Positions 1-4,947 of a stretch of 5,840 nucleotides of DNA are shown here, in pieces (position 1 is the first letter of the stretch; the number at the start of each line of letters is the position of its first letter). The DNA lies in the NCBI GenBank assembly GCA_035549275.1, contig DASZRH010000047.1:1-5840 (forward strand). Reading direction: 5' to 3'. The notes below the pieces were generated by a model. The model searched no databases. It saw only the letters and a list, made by a program, of their open reading frames with translations, and was not told where the DNA came from. The DNA comes from 2-01-FULL-49-17 sp035549275. Its GTDB lineage: Bacteria; Patescibacteriota; Minisyncoccia; 2-02-FULL-40-12; GWA2-44-9. Made by a program: the position numbers and the translations under genes.

Positions 1-638
1 CATTTCTCGCTAAGTATTTCGCCCAAGTCGCGATGGCCCTTTGGATCGCTATCTACGGCGCCTTTAGCTTAACTGCCAAAGTAGACATCGGCATCCGCCA
101 CCTCATGCCAATTTACGGATTCTTGTTTATCCTTACCGCCGGTCAAGCTGTTCGATTCTACGAACACCTCGGCCACAAAAAATTGATCCGCTGGCTCGGC
201 TTCGGACTCCTGGCCTGGTATCTCGTTGAGTTCATTGGCATCTATCCGTACTACCTCTCGTACTTCAACGAATTTGCCGGCGGGCCGGCGGGTGGCTATC
301 GCTACGTCGCCGATTCCAACCTCGACTGGGGCCAGGATCTCTGGCGCCTGGCCGATTACGTGAAAGAAAACCATATCCAAAAAATCAGTCTCGACTATTT
401 CGGCTGGGCCGATCAATCGTACTACATCGGCGATCCGTTCGTCTGGATTACCGGCGGCCAATACGTGAACGCCCAGCAATTCCTGCGCGACAATCCGGGC
501 GGCGGCTGGATCGCCATCTCGGCCACCTTCTACGATCAGTCGCTGCATGATGCCAATCAGCATTACGCCTGGCTCAAGGCCTATCCGCCGACGACGGTCA
601 TCGGCCACTCAATCTTCGTCTGGCACATTACGCAGTAA
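1..638 (+). CDS. C-terminal part of a PMT/GT39-type membrane glycosyltransferase (5' end outside window)
   Basis: The frame is open from base 3 with no start in view, so the ATG at 33 is internal and the gene begins before the window. The 211 visible residues start with hydrophobic segments at about 8-26, 34-50 and 61-81. The second contains RHLMPIY, typical of the last membrane helices of dolichyl-phosphate-mannose mannosyltransferase-like (GT39/PMT_2) enzymes. A soluble tail follows, with YYLSYFNE (about 83-90) and DSNLDWGQDL (104-113); from memory this tail recurs in bacterial GT39-family proteins. Such enzymes move a sugar from a polyprenyl-phosphate donor to an acceptor on the outer face of the cytoplasmic membrane. 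The usual catalytic acidic residues are N-terminal and not visible, so substrate and activity cannot be judged. The gene ends in TAA at 636-638 and converges on the minus-strand RNA locus. Family confidence is good; exact function is unknown. Confidence 0.8.
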   Translation, partial: FLAKYFAQVAMALWIAIYGAFSLTAKVDIGIRHLMPIYGFLFILTAGQAVRFYEHLGHKKLIRWLGFGLLAWYLVEFIGIYPYYLSYFNEFAGGPAGGYRYVADSNLDWGQDLWRLADYVKENHIQKISLDYFGWADQSYYIGDPFVWITGGQYVNAQQFLRDNPGGGWIAISATFYDQSLHDANQHYAWLKAYPPTTVIGHSIFVWHITQ

Positions 639-654
639 GGCAATAATAGAGTTT

Positions 655-685
655 GCAAAACCGCCCCCTCGAAGAGGGGGCGGTT
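655..685 (-). terminator. Rho-independent terminator, distal of two
   Basis: A perfect 12-bp stem (659-670 with 674-685) closes a 3-nt loop, UUC on the minus strand. It is GC-rich (CCGCCCCC/GGGGGCGG) and on the minus strand runs into TTTTGC. On the plus strand it is followed by TTACAT with no U-tract. It therefore suits the minus-strand transcript better than the glycosyltransferase gene, though weak bidirectional use is possible. Confidence 0.7.
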
Positions 686-689
686 ACAT

Positions 690-718
690 AAAAAAGTCCC
701 CAGTTGAAAACTGGGGAC
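690..718 (-). terminator. Rho-independent terminator, likely 3' end of the ncRNA
   Basis: A perfect 10-bp stem (696-705 with 709-718; arms GTCCCCAGTT and AACTGGGGAC) closes a 3-nt loop. On the minus strand it is followed directly by six T residues (695-690). This is a textbook intrinsic terminator for minus-strand transcription. In plus orientation the downstream bases are GTCAGG, which would not terminate. Confidence 0.8.
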
Positions 719-720
719 GT

Positions 721-753
721 CAGGGACGGCGGGCTATCAGCCCGCCGTCCCTG
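721..753 (-). repeat. Perfect 15-bp GC-rich hairpin, first of three tandem hairpins
   Basis: Arms 721-735 and 739-753 are perfectly complementary around the loop GAT (minus strand). There is no T-tract on either side, so it is not a terminator by itself. It sits immediately after the last helix of the proposed structured RNA (754-847) and one or two bases before the next terminator stem. It could protect the RNA 3' end or be a REP-like palindrome. Confidence 0.75.
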
Positions 754-847
754 CGGGGAGGGGTATTTATCCTAGGACCATATCCGCCGGTCCTAACCGC
801 GAGCACTGGCCGTGAATCGCGGCAGCTTCATACCCCGAATTTCCCCG
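754..847 (-). other. 3' closed multibranch domain of the candidate ncRNA
   Basis: On the minus strand CGGGGA (847-842) and GGGGTAT (836-830) pair with the contiguous run ATACCCCTCCCCG (766-754). This gives 13 bp with a single 5-nt bulge (841-837). The helix encloses two hairpins: CCGCGA/TCGCGG (822-817/802-797) with an inner CAC/GTG, and TTAGGACC/GGTCCTAG (796-789/779-772) with a terminal U:G pair and a 9-nt loop. The domain ends exactly where the 15-bp hairpin at 753 begins. Confidence 0.55.
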
Positions 848-1052
848 AGAGTCGAAAGGGAATCATGGAAACGTAGTGTTGGTACGTCCCCCGTTCCCTT
901 CCGATCTCGGAGCAGGCCGGGACGGTGAGTTTCGGAGAAGCGCATGTCTAGAAGGCGCATCCGGTGTCCGTTCGGCCACTGTGGTGAGCCCCGGGAGGGG
1001 TTAGGATAGGGAGTTCGTGAACTGGAAGTTCGTCAAACGTGTCCTAAACCTT

Positions 1053-1186
1053 AGGGGCTCGCAAAAACCAATAACTAACCACTGTCGCGAACAGAGTAAC
1101 TATGATTCCATCGGCCAATTCTGACAAAGATAATATATCGTGTGTTGCCTGAAAAATAGCGTAATTACTGGCTTTTGCGAGCCCCT
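1053..1186 (-). repeat. 25-bp imperfect inverted repeat with 84-nt spacer, ncRNA 5' domain
   Basis: Arms 1053-1077 and 1162-1186 match at 22 of 25 positions as an inverted repeat, beginning AGGGGCTCGCAAAA. The three differences are all transitions, and all three give G:U pairs in minus-strand RNA (1172:1067, 1168:1071, 1164:1075) but A-C mismatches in plus-strand RNA. This favours a selected RNA helix over transposon ends, although a MITE-like origin cannot be excluded. The 84-nt spacer is AT-richer and contains only a short CTGT/ACAG hairpin (1082-1094). Confidence 0.7.
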
Positions 1187-1220
1187 TGCGGGGCTCTTGT
1201 AAAGAACACTGTATGCCGTC

Positions 1221-1248
1221 ATTATACTCCTCTGACTGAAAAAGTCAA
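1221..1248 (-). promoter_or_regulatory. Sigma70-like promoter of the candidate ncRNA
   Basis: Minus strand: TTGACT (1248-1243), a 16-bp spacer, then a perfect TATAAT (1226-1221). The predicted start is near 1214. It lies 18 bases beyond the ftsQ-like stop codon and points away from that gene, so it can only serve the intergenic region. A palindrome (CCTC-TGACT, loop, AGTCA-GAGG; 1229-1252) overlaps the -35 box and spacer and could be an operator. Confidence 0.75.
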
Positions 1249-1265
1249 GAGGGGCCTGTTCGACA

Positions 1266-2063
1266 TTATTTGTAGTATACTCTCCCCTCGAACCGTAAAT
1301 CAAGATACTGCGGGTGGACAATTCCGGGCACGATTTTTTGGTCGCGGAAGATGGCAAACGTGTGAATTTGCTTTTCAATATCCGCGTCAGTGGTGAAATA
1401 CAACGGGTAACCATCGGCGGTCAAAACGTGAAAATCAGTAAAGCTGTCGGCGGGAATCAAGACGGATTTGATGGGAATATTCAGCGCAGCGAACTCCTGC
1501 TGGACAAACAGAATCGAGGGTAAGAATGCCGGATCGGCGCGGTCCTCGCCGCCGGCACGCTGATCATCCACCGTCAGCACCAGAAAGCCGGACGAACGGA
1601 CTGCTTGACCCCAGAGATTGCCTTCGGCGTCGAAATATCGGCACATGTCAGGGGAACACCACACGCCTCGGGCCGTCCGATCGGTCGCCCGGACGATCAA
1701 GCCATGAAATAAATCCTTGGAAATTGAAATTGAATCGATAAACGCAAACGCGTTCTTCAAATCCTGCGAGAGTTTCGACTTGCGAAAAAATAAAATATTG
1801 CGGCCGACGGGAATGTGAAAGATTTTTTGACCCAGCTGGCCGACGATCGCCGTTTGAATCTGGGCAGTATGCTCCGGTGACGCGTCAGCGATGGAAATGT
1901 CGCGGATATCAAACCAGCCAGTAAAGAACAAAGCGTAGCCGAGAGCGACCAGGGCCGCCAGCCCAATCCCGAAACCGGCCGCGATTCTCACCCAAAATCG
2001 CCGCTTCCGCGTATCTGCATACCGCACCCGCTGATTTACCTTTTTGATATCAACCGCTTTCAT
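1266..2063 (-). CDS. ftsQ: FtsQ/DivIB-like cell division protein with POTRA domain
   Basis: A 265-residue bitopic membrane protein. Residues 1-26 are basic and cytoplasmic (RKRR at 19-22), and 27-47 form one membrane helix. Residues 51-127 resemble an FtsQ-type POTRA domain: FDIRDISI, a GQKIFHIP turn and a downstream helix-strand unit. Residues 128-265 form an extracytoplasmic beta domain ending in LDLRFEGRVYYK, matching the DLRF..RVYYK end I associate with FtsQ. FtsQ recruits FtsL and FtsB to the divisome. Two cysteines (136, 141) lie just after the POTRA domain and might form a disulfide. The ATG at 2063 places the membrane helix at the usual distance from the N-terminus, but no Shine-Dalgarno precedes it. 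It is third in the lysS-serS operon rather than in a dcw cluster, and it follows a palindromic element. The symbol is by domain similarity; orthology is not proven. Confidence 0.8.
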   Translation of the reverse strand: MKAVDIKKVNQRVRYADTRKRRFWVRIAAGFGIGLAALVALGYALFFTGWFDIRDISIADASPEHTAQIQTAIVGQLGQKIFHIPVGRNILFFRKSKLSQDLKNAFAFIDSISISKDLFHGLIVRATDRTARGVWCSPDMCRYFDAEGNLWGQAVRSSGFLVLTVDDQRAGGEDRADPAFLPSILFVQQEFAALNIPIKSVLIPADSFTDFHVLTADGYPLYFTTDADIEKQIHTFAIFRDQKIVPGIVHPQYLDLRFEGRVYYK

Positions 2064-2070
2064 GTGAGGT

Positions 2071-2184
2071 ATAACCCAGCCGGCCCTTTCTCACGGCACC
2101 GCGTCAAAAGCCTGCTGGCTTTTGCGCTCCCTCTCGGCTGCCCGCCTCCGAACGGTGCCTTAGAAAAAGGGCCGGCAGGGTTAT
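2071..2184. repeat. 114-bp palindromic element (MITE/REPIN-like) between serS and ftsQ
   Basis: Terminal arms 2071-2101 and 2153-2184 are inverted repeats. They share ATAACCC, GCCGGCCCTTT and GGCACCG blocks, separated by one mismatch and a short unequal stretch (CTCAC against CTAAGG-type bases). The centre has a second hairpin, CAAAAGCC-TGCT-GGCTTTTG (2105-2124), extended by GCG/CGC around a bulged T. The element fills nearly the whole 117-bp serS-ftsQ gap, and its outer end contains the serS TAA. I see no clear target-site duplication and no transposase. It could be a degenerate miniature element or an intercistronic stem that tunes ftsQ expression. Confidence 0.7.
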
Positions 2185-3425
2185 TTCTTCGAAATAATAG
2201 ACTGGCCACCCATGTATGGACGTAGCACTTTGGGAATCTCGATGGAGCCGTCTTTGCGCTGGAAATTTTCAAAAATGGCAATTGGGAAGCGGCTCGTGTT
2301 CAAAACCGTGCCGTTGAGCGTGTGGGCAAACACAGTATTGCCTTCGCGATCTTTGGTGCGGACGGCCAGCCGGCGGGCCTGGTAATCGGTGCAATTAGAC
2401 GCACTCGTTACCTCGCCGTAATCCTTCTTCATCGTCATCCAGGCCTCAATATCGAATTTGCGATAGGCCGGGCCGCCCAGATCGCCGGACGCGGTATCAA
2501 TAACCCGGTACGGCAATCTTAAGCCGTCGAGAATTTCTTTTTCGGCGTGCAGAATTTCCTGATGCAATTCTTCGCTATCGTCCGGCCGACAGAACACGAA
2601 CAGTTCCAACTTGGTAAATTGATGGACGCGATACAATCCGCGGCTCTCGCGGCCGTAGGCGCCGGCCTCGGTGCGGAAACAGTGAGAAATGCCGGCAAAC
2701 TTCAGCGGCTTGGCCAAATCAAGAATTTCCTTGGCATAATAACCGCCAAGCGTGATTTCAGCCGTACCGATCAAACTCAAATCATGCCCCTCGATGGAAT
2801 AGACCTGCGTTTCCGGCCCGCGAGGATTAAACCCAATGCCTTCGAGAATTTCATCCTTGGCCAGATCGGGAGTTTCCATCGGCGTAAAGCCATGCTTCAC
2901 GGCAACATCCAGACCATAATTCAAAAGCGCTTGATTGAGCCGGACTAAATCGTTTTTGGCAAAATAGAATTTAGCGCCGGTGGTCTTGGCGGCGCGTTCA
3001 AAGTCAATCACATCCAAATCAAGCATCAGTGTTTCGTGATCTTTGGGTTCGAAATCAAACTCCGGCGGTTTCCCTACCATCTCCAAAATTTTGAAATCGT
3101 CTTCCCCGCCGATCGGTATTTCGGGGTGAATCAGGTTAGGTACCGCTTTCAATAGCTGCAGATATTCGGCTTCCACTGCCGTAAGTTCTTTTTCACCTTC
3201 GGCGATCCGATCGCCGAAGGTGCGCATAGTCTCGATTTCTTCCGGCGAGGGTTTGCCTTTTGACTTCTGATTGCGGACTGCCCGCAGCTCTTCGATTTTG
3301 ACGATCAGGCTGCGGCGTTCGGCGTCCAGTTCCAGCAGCCGGTCAATGTTAACTTTTACCCCGCGATGAGCGCAGGTTTTTTCAACTAACTCTTTATTTT
3401 CGCGGATAAATTTAATGTCGAGCAT
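2181..3425 (-). CDS. serS: Seryl-tRNA synthetase
   Basis: A 414-residue cytoplasmic class II synthetase that charges tRNA-Ser with serine using ATP. Its length is near the usual 420-430. Residues about 28-98 are charged and heptad-like and form the N-terminal coiled-coil arm that holds the tRNA-Ser long variable arm. The catalytic domain shows the TAE serine-binding triplet (221-223). Motif 2 is FRTEAGAYGRESRGLYRVHQF from 250. HTLNG is at 368-372, motif 3 is around 377-389 (TSRFPIAIFENFQ, arginine 379), and VLRPYMGG is near the C-terminus. The ATG at 3425 begins one base after the lysS TAA, so translation is probably coupled; only a weak purine stretch (AAGAAGA) could act as ribosome-binding site. 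The TAA (2181-2183) lies inside the terminal repeat of the 2071-2184 palindromic element, so that element may have set the present C-terminus. All key motifs are intact. Confidence 0.96.
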   Translation of the reverse strand: MLDIKFIRENKELVEKTCAHRGVKVNIDRLLELDAERRSLIVKIEELRAVRNQKSKGKPSPEEIETMRTFGDRIAEGEKELTAVEAEYLQLLKAVPNLIHPEIPIGGEDDFKILEMVGKPPEFDFEPKDHETLMLDLDVIDFERAAKTTGAKFYFAKNDLVRLNQALLNYGLDVAVKHGFTPMETPDLAKDEILEGIGFNPRGPETQVYSIEGHDLSLIGTAEITLGGYYAKEILDLAKPLKFAGISHCFRTEAGAYGRESRGLYRVHQFTKLELFVFCRPDDSEELHQEILHAEKEILDGLRLPYRVIDTASGDLGGPAYRKFDIEAWMTMKKDYGEVTSASNCTDYQARRLAVRTKDREGNTVFAHTLNGTVLNTSRFPIAIFENFQRKDGSIEIPKVLRPYMGGQSIISKK

Positions 3426-3426
3426 A

Positions 3427-4812
3427 TTAGTCTTCTTTTTTGGGTTTCATAGTCGGGAACAGCACCACGTCGCGGATGGAATGGGAATCGGTCAGGAGCA
3501 TCACGAAACGATCCAAGCCCAAGCCCCAGCCGGCCGCGGGCGGCATCCCGTATTCCAATGCTTCGACGAAATCCTCGTCCATGCGCTGGGCTTCCTCGTC
3601 GCCTTTGGCGCGTTTGGATTCCTGACCGGCAAAGCGCTCGCGCTGGTCAATCGGGTCGTTTAATTCGCTGAAAGCTTTAATCAATTCCAGACCGCCGGCA
3701 AAAAACTGAAACGTGCTGACCAGTTTGGGATCGTAGGATGTTTTTTTGGCCAGCGGCAGGAGTTCAGTCGGCCAATCAACGACGAACGTCGGCTCAATCA
3801 GCGTCGGGCGGATATTTTTCTTGAATGTCTCGTCGGCCTCTTTACCATCAGCATAGGCTGGGAGCAGTTCAGAAAATTTCACCCGTTTGAAGGGTTTGTT
3901 GAAATCAATCTCGTGGCCCTCGTGAACGACAACGCCAGTCGGAAATACTTTTTTAACGGTTGCACGAAGCAATTCTTCAGTAAATCCAATCAGCCATTCC
4001 AAGTCTCGGTACGCGGCGTAGAACTCCAGCGCGTAGAATTCAGGATTATGGTCGCGATCCATGCCTTCGTTCCGGAAATTCGTCGTGAACTCGAACACGT
4101 TGTCCATGCCGCCGACCAGGAGCCGTTTCAAATACAACTCCGGCGCGATGCGGAGAAACAAATCAATATCCAACGCGTGCATGTGGGTCTTGAACGGCCG
4201 CGCGGACGCGCCGCCATAGAGCGGCTGAAGCGCCGGCGTGGAAACCTCGACAAAATTGCGGGCAGTGAGGAAACCGCGGAGCGCGGCGATAATCGCGGCA
4301 CGACGGTAAAACGTCGCGCGGACATCGTCGTTGAATATCAAATCCAGATAGCGTTTGCGAAAGCGATCTTCGACGTCTTGGAGGCCATGCCATTTTTCGG
4401 GCAGCGGCAGGAGTGCTTTGGCAAGCATCCCGAAGCGCTGTACCTCGAGCGTGCGCTCGTCTTTTTTGGTGCGAAAGAGAAAACCTTCGGCTTCGATAAA
4501 ATCGCCGATATCGAAGAGCTCTTTGAACGTCTTGAAATCGTCTGCACCCAGTACGTCCTCTTTGGCGAAGCATTGGATCCGCGCGCCATCGTCCAAGAGA
4601 TCAAAAAAGATCGAACCGCCGTGTTCGCGCCGGGCCATGATCCGGCCGGCGATAGTAATCGTTTTTTTGCTGTCCGACCAGGCATCAAAATTGGCCAGCG
4701 CGTCGGCAACGGAAGTATCCCGCCGCGAAGCGGCGGGATACGGATCAATGCCCGCCGCGCGCAGTGCCTCCAGCTTTTCGAGTTTTACCTTTCGGATGTC
4801 ATCCAGAGCCAT
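3427..4812 (-). CDS. lysS: Lysyl-tRNA synthetase, class II
   Basis: A 461-residue cytoplasmic enzyme that charges tRNA-Lys with lysine. A short N-terminal helix leads to GIDPYP (21-26). An OB-fold anticodon-binding domain spans about 50-135 (ITIAGRIMARREHGGSIFFDL). The catalytic core has motif 1 around 179-192 (FVEVSTP), APELYLKRL (222-230), motif 2 FRNEGMDRDHNPEF (245-258), AFSELNDP, and motif 3 GWGLGLDRFVMLL (428-440), ending with IRDVVLFP. It is shorter than the E. coli enzyme (505). Part of the difference is a compact stretch between motifs 2 and 3, where only about 30 residues separate FKRVKFSELL from IEPTFVVDWP. It is first in the lysS-serS-ftsQ operon. The ATG at 4812 has no Shine-Dalgarno and sits 6 bases after a -10-like box, suggesting a leaderless mRNA. 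A perfect 12-bp hairpin lies in codons 24-33. Confidence 0.97.
   Translation of the reverse strand: MALDDIRKVKLEKLEALRAAGIDPYPAASRRDTSVADALANFDAWSDSKKTITIAGRIMARREHGGSIFFDLLDDGARIQCFAKEDVLGADDFKTFKELFDIGDFIEAEGFLFRTKKDERTLEVQRFGMLAKALLPLPEKWHGLQDVEDRFRKRYLDLIFNDDVRATFYRRAAIIAALRGFLTARNFVEVSTPALQPLYGGASARPFKTHMHALDIDLFLRIAPELYLKRLLVGGMDNVFEFTTNFRNEGMDRDHNPEFYALEFYAAYRDLEWLIGFTEELLRATVKKVFPTGVVVHEGHEIDFNKPFKRVKFSELLPAYADGKEADETFKKNIRPTLIEPTFVVDWPTELLPLAKKTSYDPKLVSTFQFFAGGLELIKAFSELNDPIDQRERFAGQESKRAKGDEEAQRMDEDFVEALEYGMPPAAGWGLGLDRFVMLLTDSHSIRDVVLFPTMKPKKED
4715..4741 (-). repeat. Perfect 12-bp hairpin inside the lysS coding sequence
   Basis: Arms GTATCCCGCCGC (4715-4726) and GCGGCGGGATAC (4730-4741) are perfectly complementary around a 3-nt loop, UUC in the mRNA. 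It covers lysS codons 24-33 (PYPAASRRDT region) without shifting the frame, and the protein there keeps roughly the family length. Its form matches the two terminator stems at 659-718 (same UUC loop) but it has no T-tract. It may be a captured palindromic repeat or an mRNA structure near the start. Confidence 0.75.
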
Positions 4813-4818
4813 AAATGC

Positions 4819-4846
4819 ATCATATCAAAATATCCGGAAAAACCAA
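4819..4846 (-). promoter_or_regulatory. Extended -10 promoter for lysS, probable leaderless start
   Basis: Minus strand: TTGGTT (4846-4841, a poor -35), a 16-bp spacer, then TGA-TATGAT, an extended -10 (TG at 4827-4826; hexamer 4824-4819). Six bases (GCATTT) separate the hexamer from the lysS ATG, so the predicted transcription start falls on or next to the A of the start codon. No ribosome-binding site is present, in keeping with a leaderless transcript. Confidence 0.5.
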
Positions 4847-4871
4847 GCTAACTGCGGGGAAAACGCCAACA

Positions 4872-4900
4872 TTGACTTTTTTATTTAAAAATGTTAATAT
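4872..4900 (+). promoter_or_regulatory. Sigma70-like promoter for the small membrane protein gene
   Basis: TTGACT (4872-4877), a 17-bp AT-rich spacer with a T-tract, and TAATAT (4895-4900). The predicted start is near 4907, leaving a leader of about 40 nt. It is divergent from the lysS promoter, with about 25 bp between the two -35 boxes, so the two could be co-regulated or interfere with each other. Confidence 0.7.
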
Positions 4901-4912
4901 ATGGTAAGTTCA

Positions 4913-4942
4913 AGCCGTATGATACGGCTCTTTCAAAGGAGG
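4913..4942 (+). promoter_or_regulatory. Leader hairpin and strong Shine-Dalgarno
   Basis: A perfect 7-bp hairpin AGCCGTA-TGA-TACGGCT (4913-4929) lies a few bases after the predicted start. It is followed by AAAGGAGG (4935-4942), a near-perfect match to the 16S rRNA tail, 5 bases before the ATG at 4948. This ribosome-binding site decides the start: an upstream in-frame ATG at 4891 falls inside the -10 region of the promoter. The hairpin may stabilise the 5' end. Confidence 0.75.
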
Positions 4943-4947
4943 ATAAG

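Larger units (their letters stand above)
690..1214 (-). ncRNA. Candidate large structured noncoding RNA, about 525 nt, unassigned family
   Basis: No protein gene is convincing here, but a minus-strand transcription unit is: promoter at 1221-1248, predicted start near 1214, terminator ending near 690. Proposed helices in order along the RNA (plus coordinates) are: GCAA-capped hairpin 1196-1179; 25-bp helix 1186-1162/1077-1053; hairpin 1050-999 (8, 5 and 5 bp); hairpin 977-915 (GGCCG, GGAC, CGGA, GCGC segments); small hairpin 911-900; hairpin 900-856 (7 and 9 bp); and a closed junction 847-754 with two internal hairpins. Seven pairs are G:U only on the minus strand: 1172-1067, 1168-1071, 1164-1075, 1035-1016, 888-870, 889-869 and 796-772. 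I looked for tmRNA, RNase P RNA and SRP RNA signatures and found none on either strand. Function is unknown. The folding is by eye, without energy calculation or comparative support. Confidence 0.65.

Noticed and set aside
547..876. Plus-strand 109-codon frame across the glycosyltransferase end and the hairpins
   Set aside because: It overlaps a real gene, is rich in Arg/Pro/Ser from hairpin sequence, and shows no domain.
1044..1210. Minus-strand open frame ending in a hydrophobic run (GIIVTLFATVVSYWFL) and TAG at 1044-1046, a possible small membrane peptide or toxin
   Set aside because: It has no ATG, no ribosome-binding site, and only a TTG as possible start. The same bases form the 25-bp RNA helix, which explains them better.
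690..1214. tmRNA, RNase P RNA or SRP RNA
   Set aside because: The conserved tmRNA 5' GGATTCGAC and T-loop/CCA end, the RNase P GAGGAAAGTCC and ACAGAA cores, and the SRP GGAAG/AGCAG loop are not found on either strand. A covariance search could still overturn this.
1229..1252. Hairpin as the rho-independent terminator of the ftsQ operon
   Set aside because: The T-run is in the loop, not after the stem, and the element overlaps a promoter. Read-through into the ncRNA locus is possible.
1100..1414. Minus-strand 104-codon frame over the promoter
   Set aside because: It overlaps the ftsQ end in another frame, has no recognisable protein features, and runs through the promoter and RNA helix.
1168..2126. 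Shared 12-mer CTGGCTTTTGCG at 1168-1179 and 2115-2126, suggesting a common repeat family for the two palindromic regions
   Set aside because: One 12-base match is expected by chance at about this frequency in a window of this size, and the flanks do not match.
3913..4851. Plus-strand 312-codon frame antisense to lysS
   Set aside because: A shadow of the GC-rich lysS codons. It has no ribosome-binding site and no family resemblance, while lysS is unmistakable.
4891..4947. Upstream ATG at 4891 as start of the small membrane protein
   Set aside because: It lies within the promoter and would add a polar stretch before the membrane helix. The ATG at 4948 has AAAGGAGG at ideal spacing.
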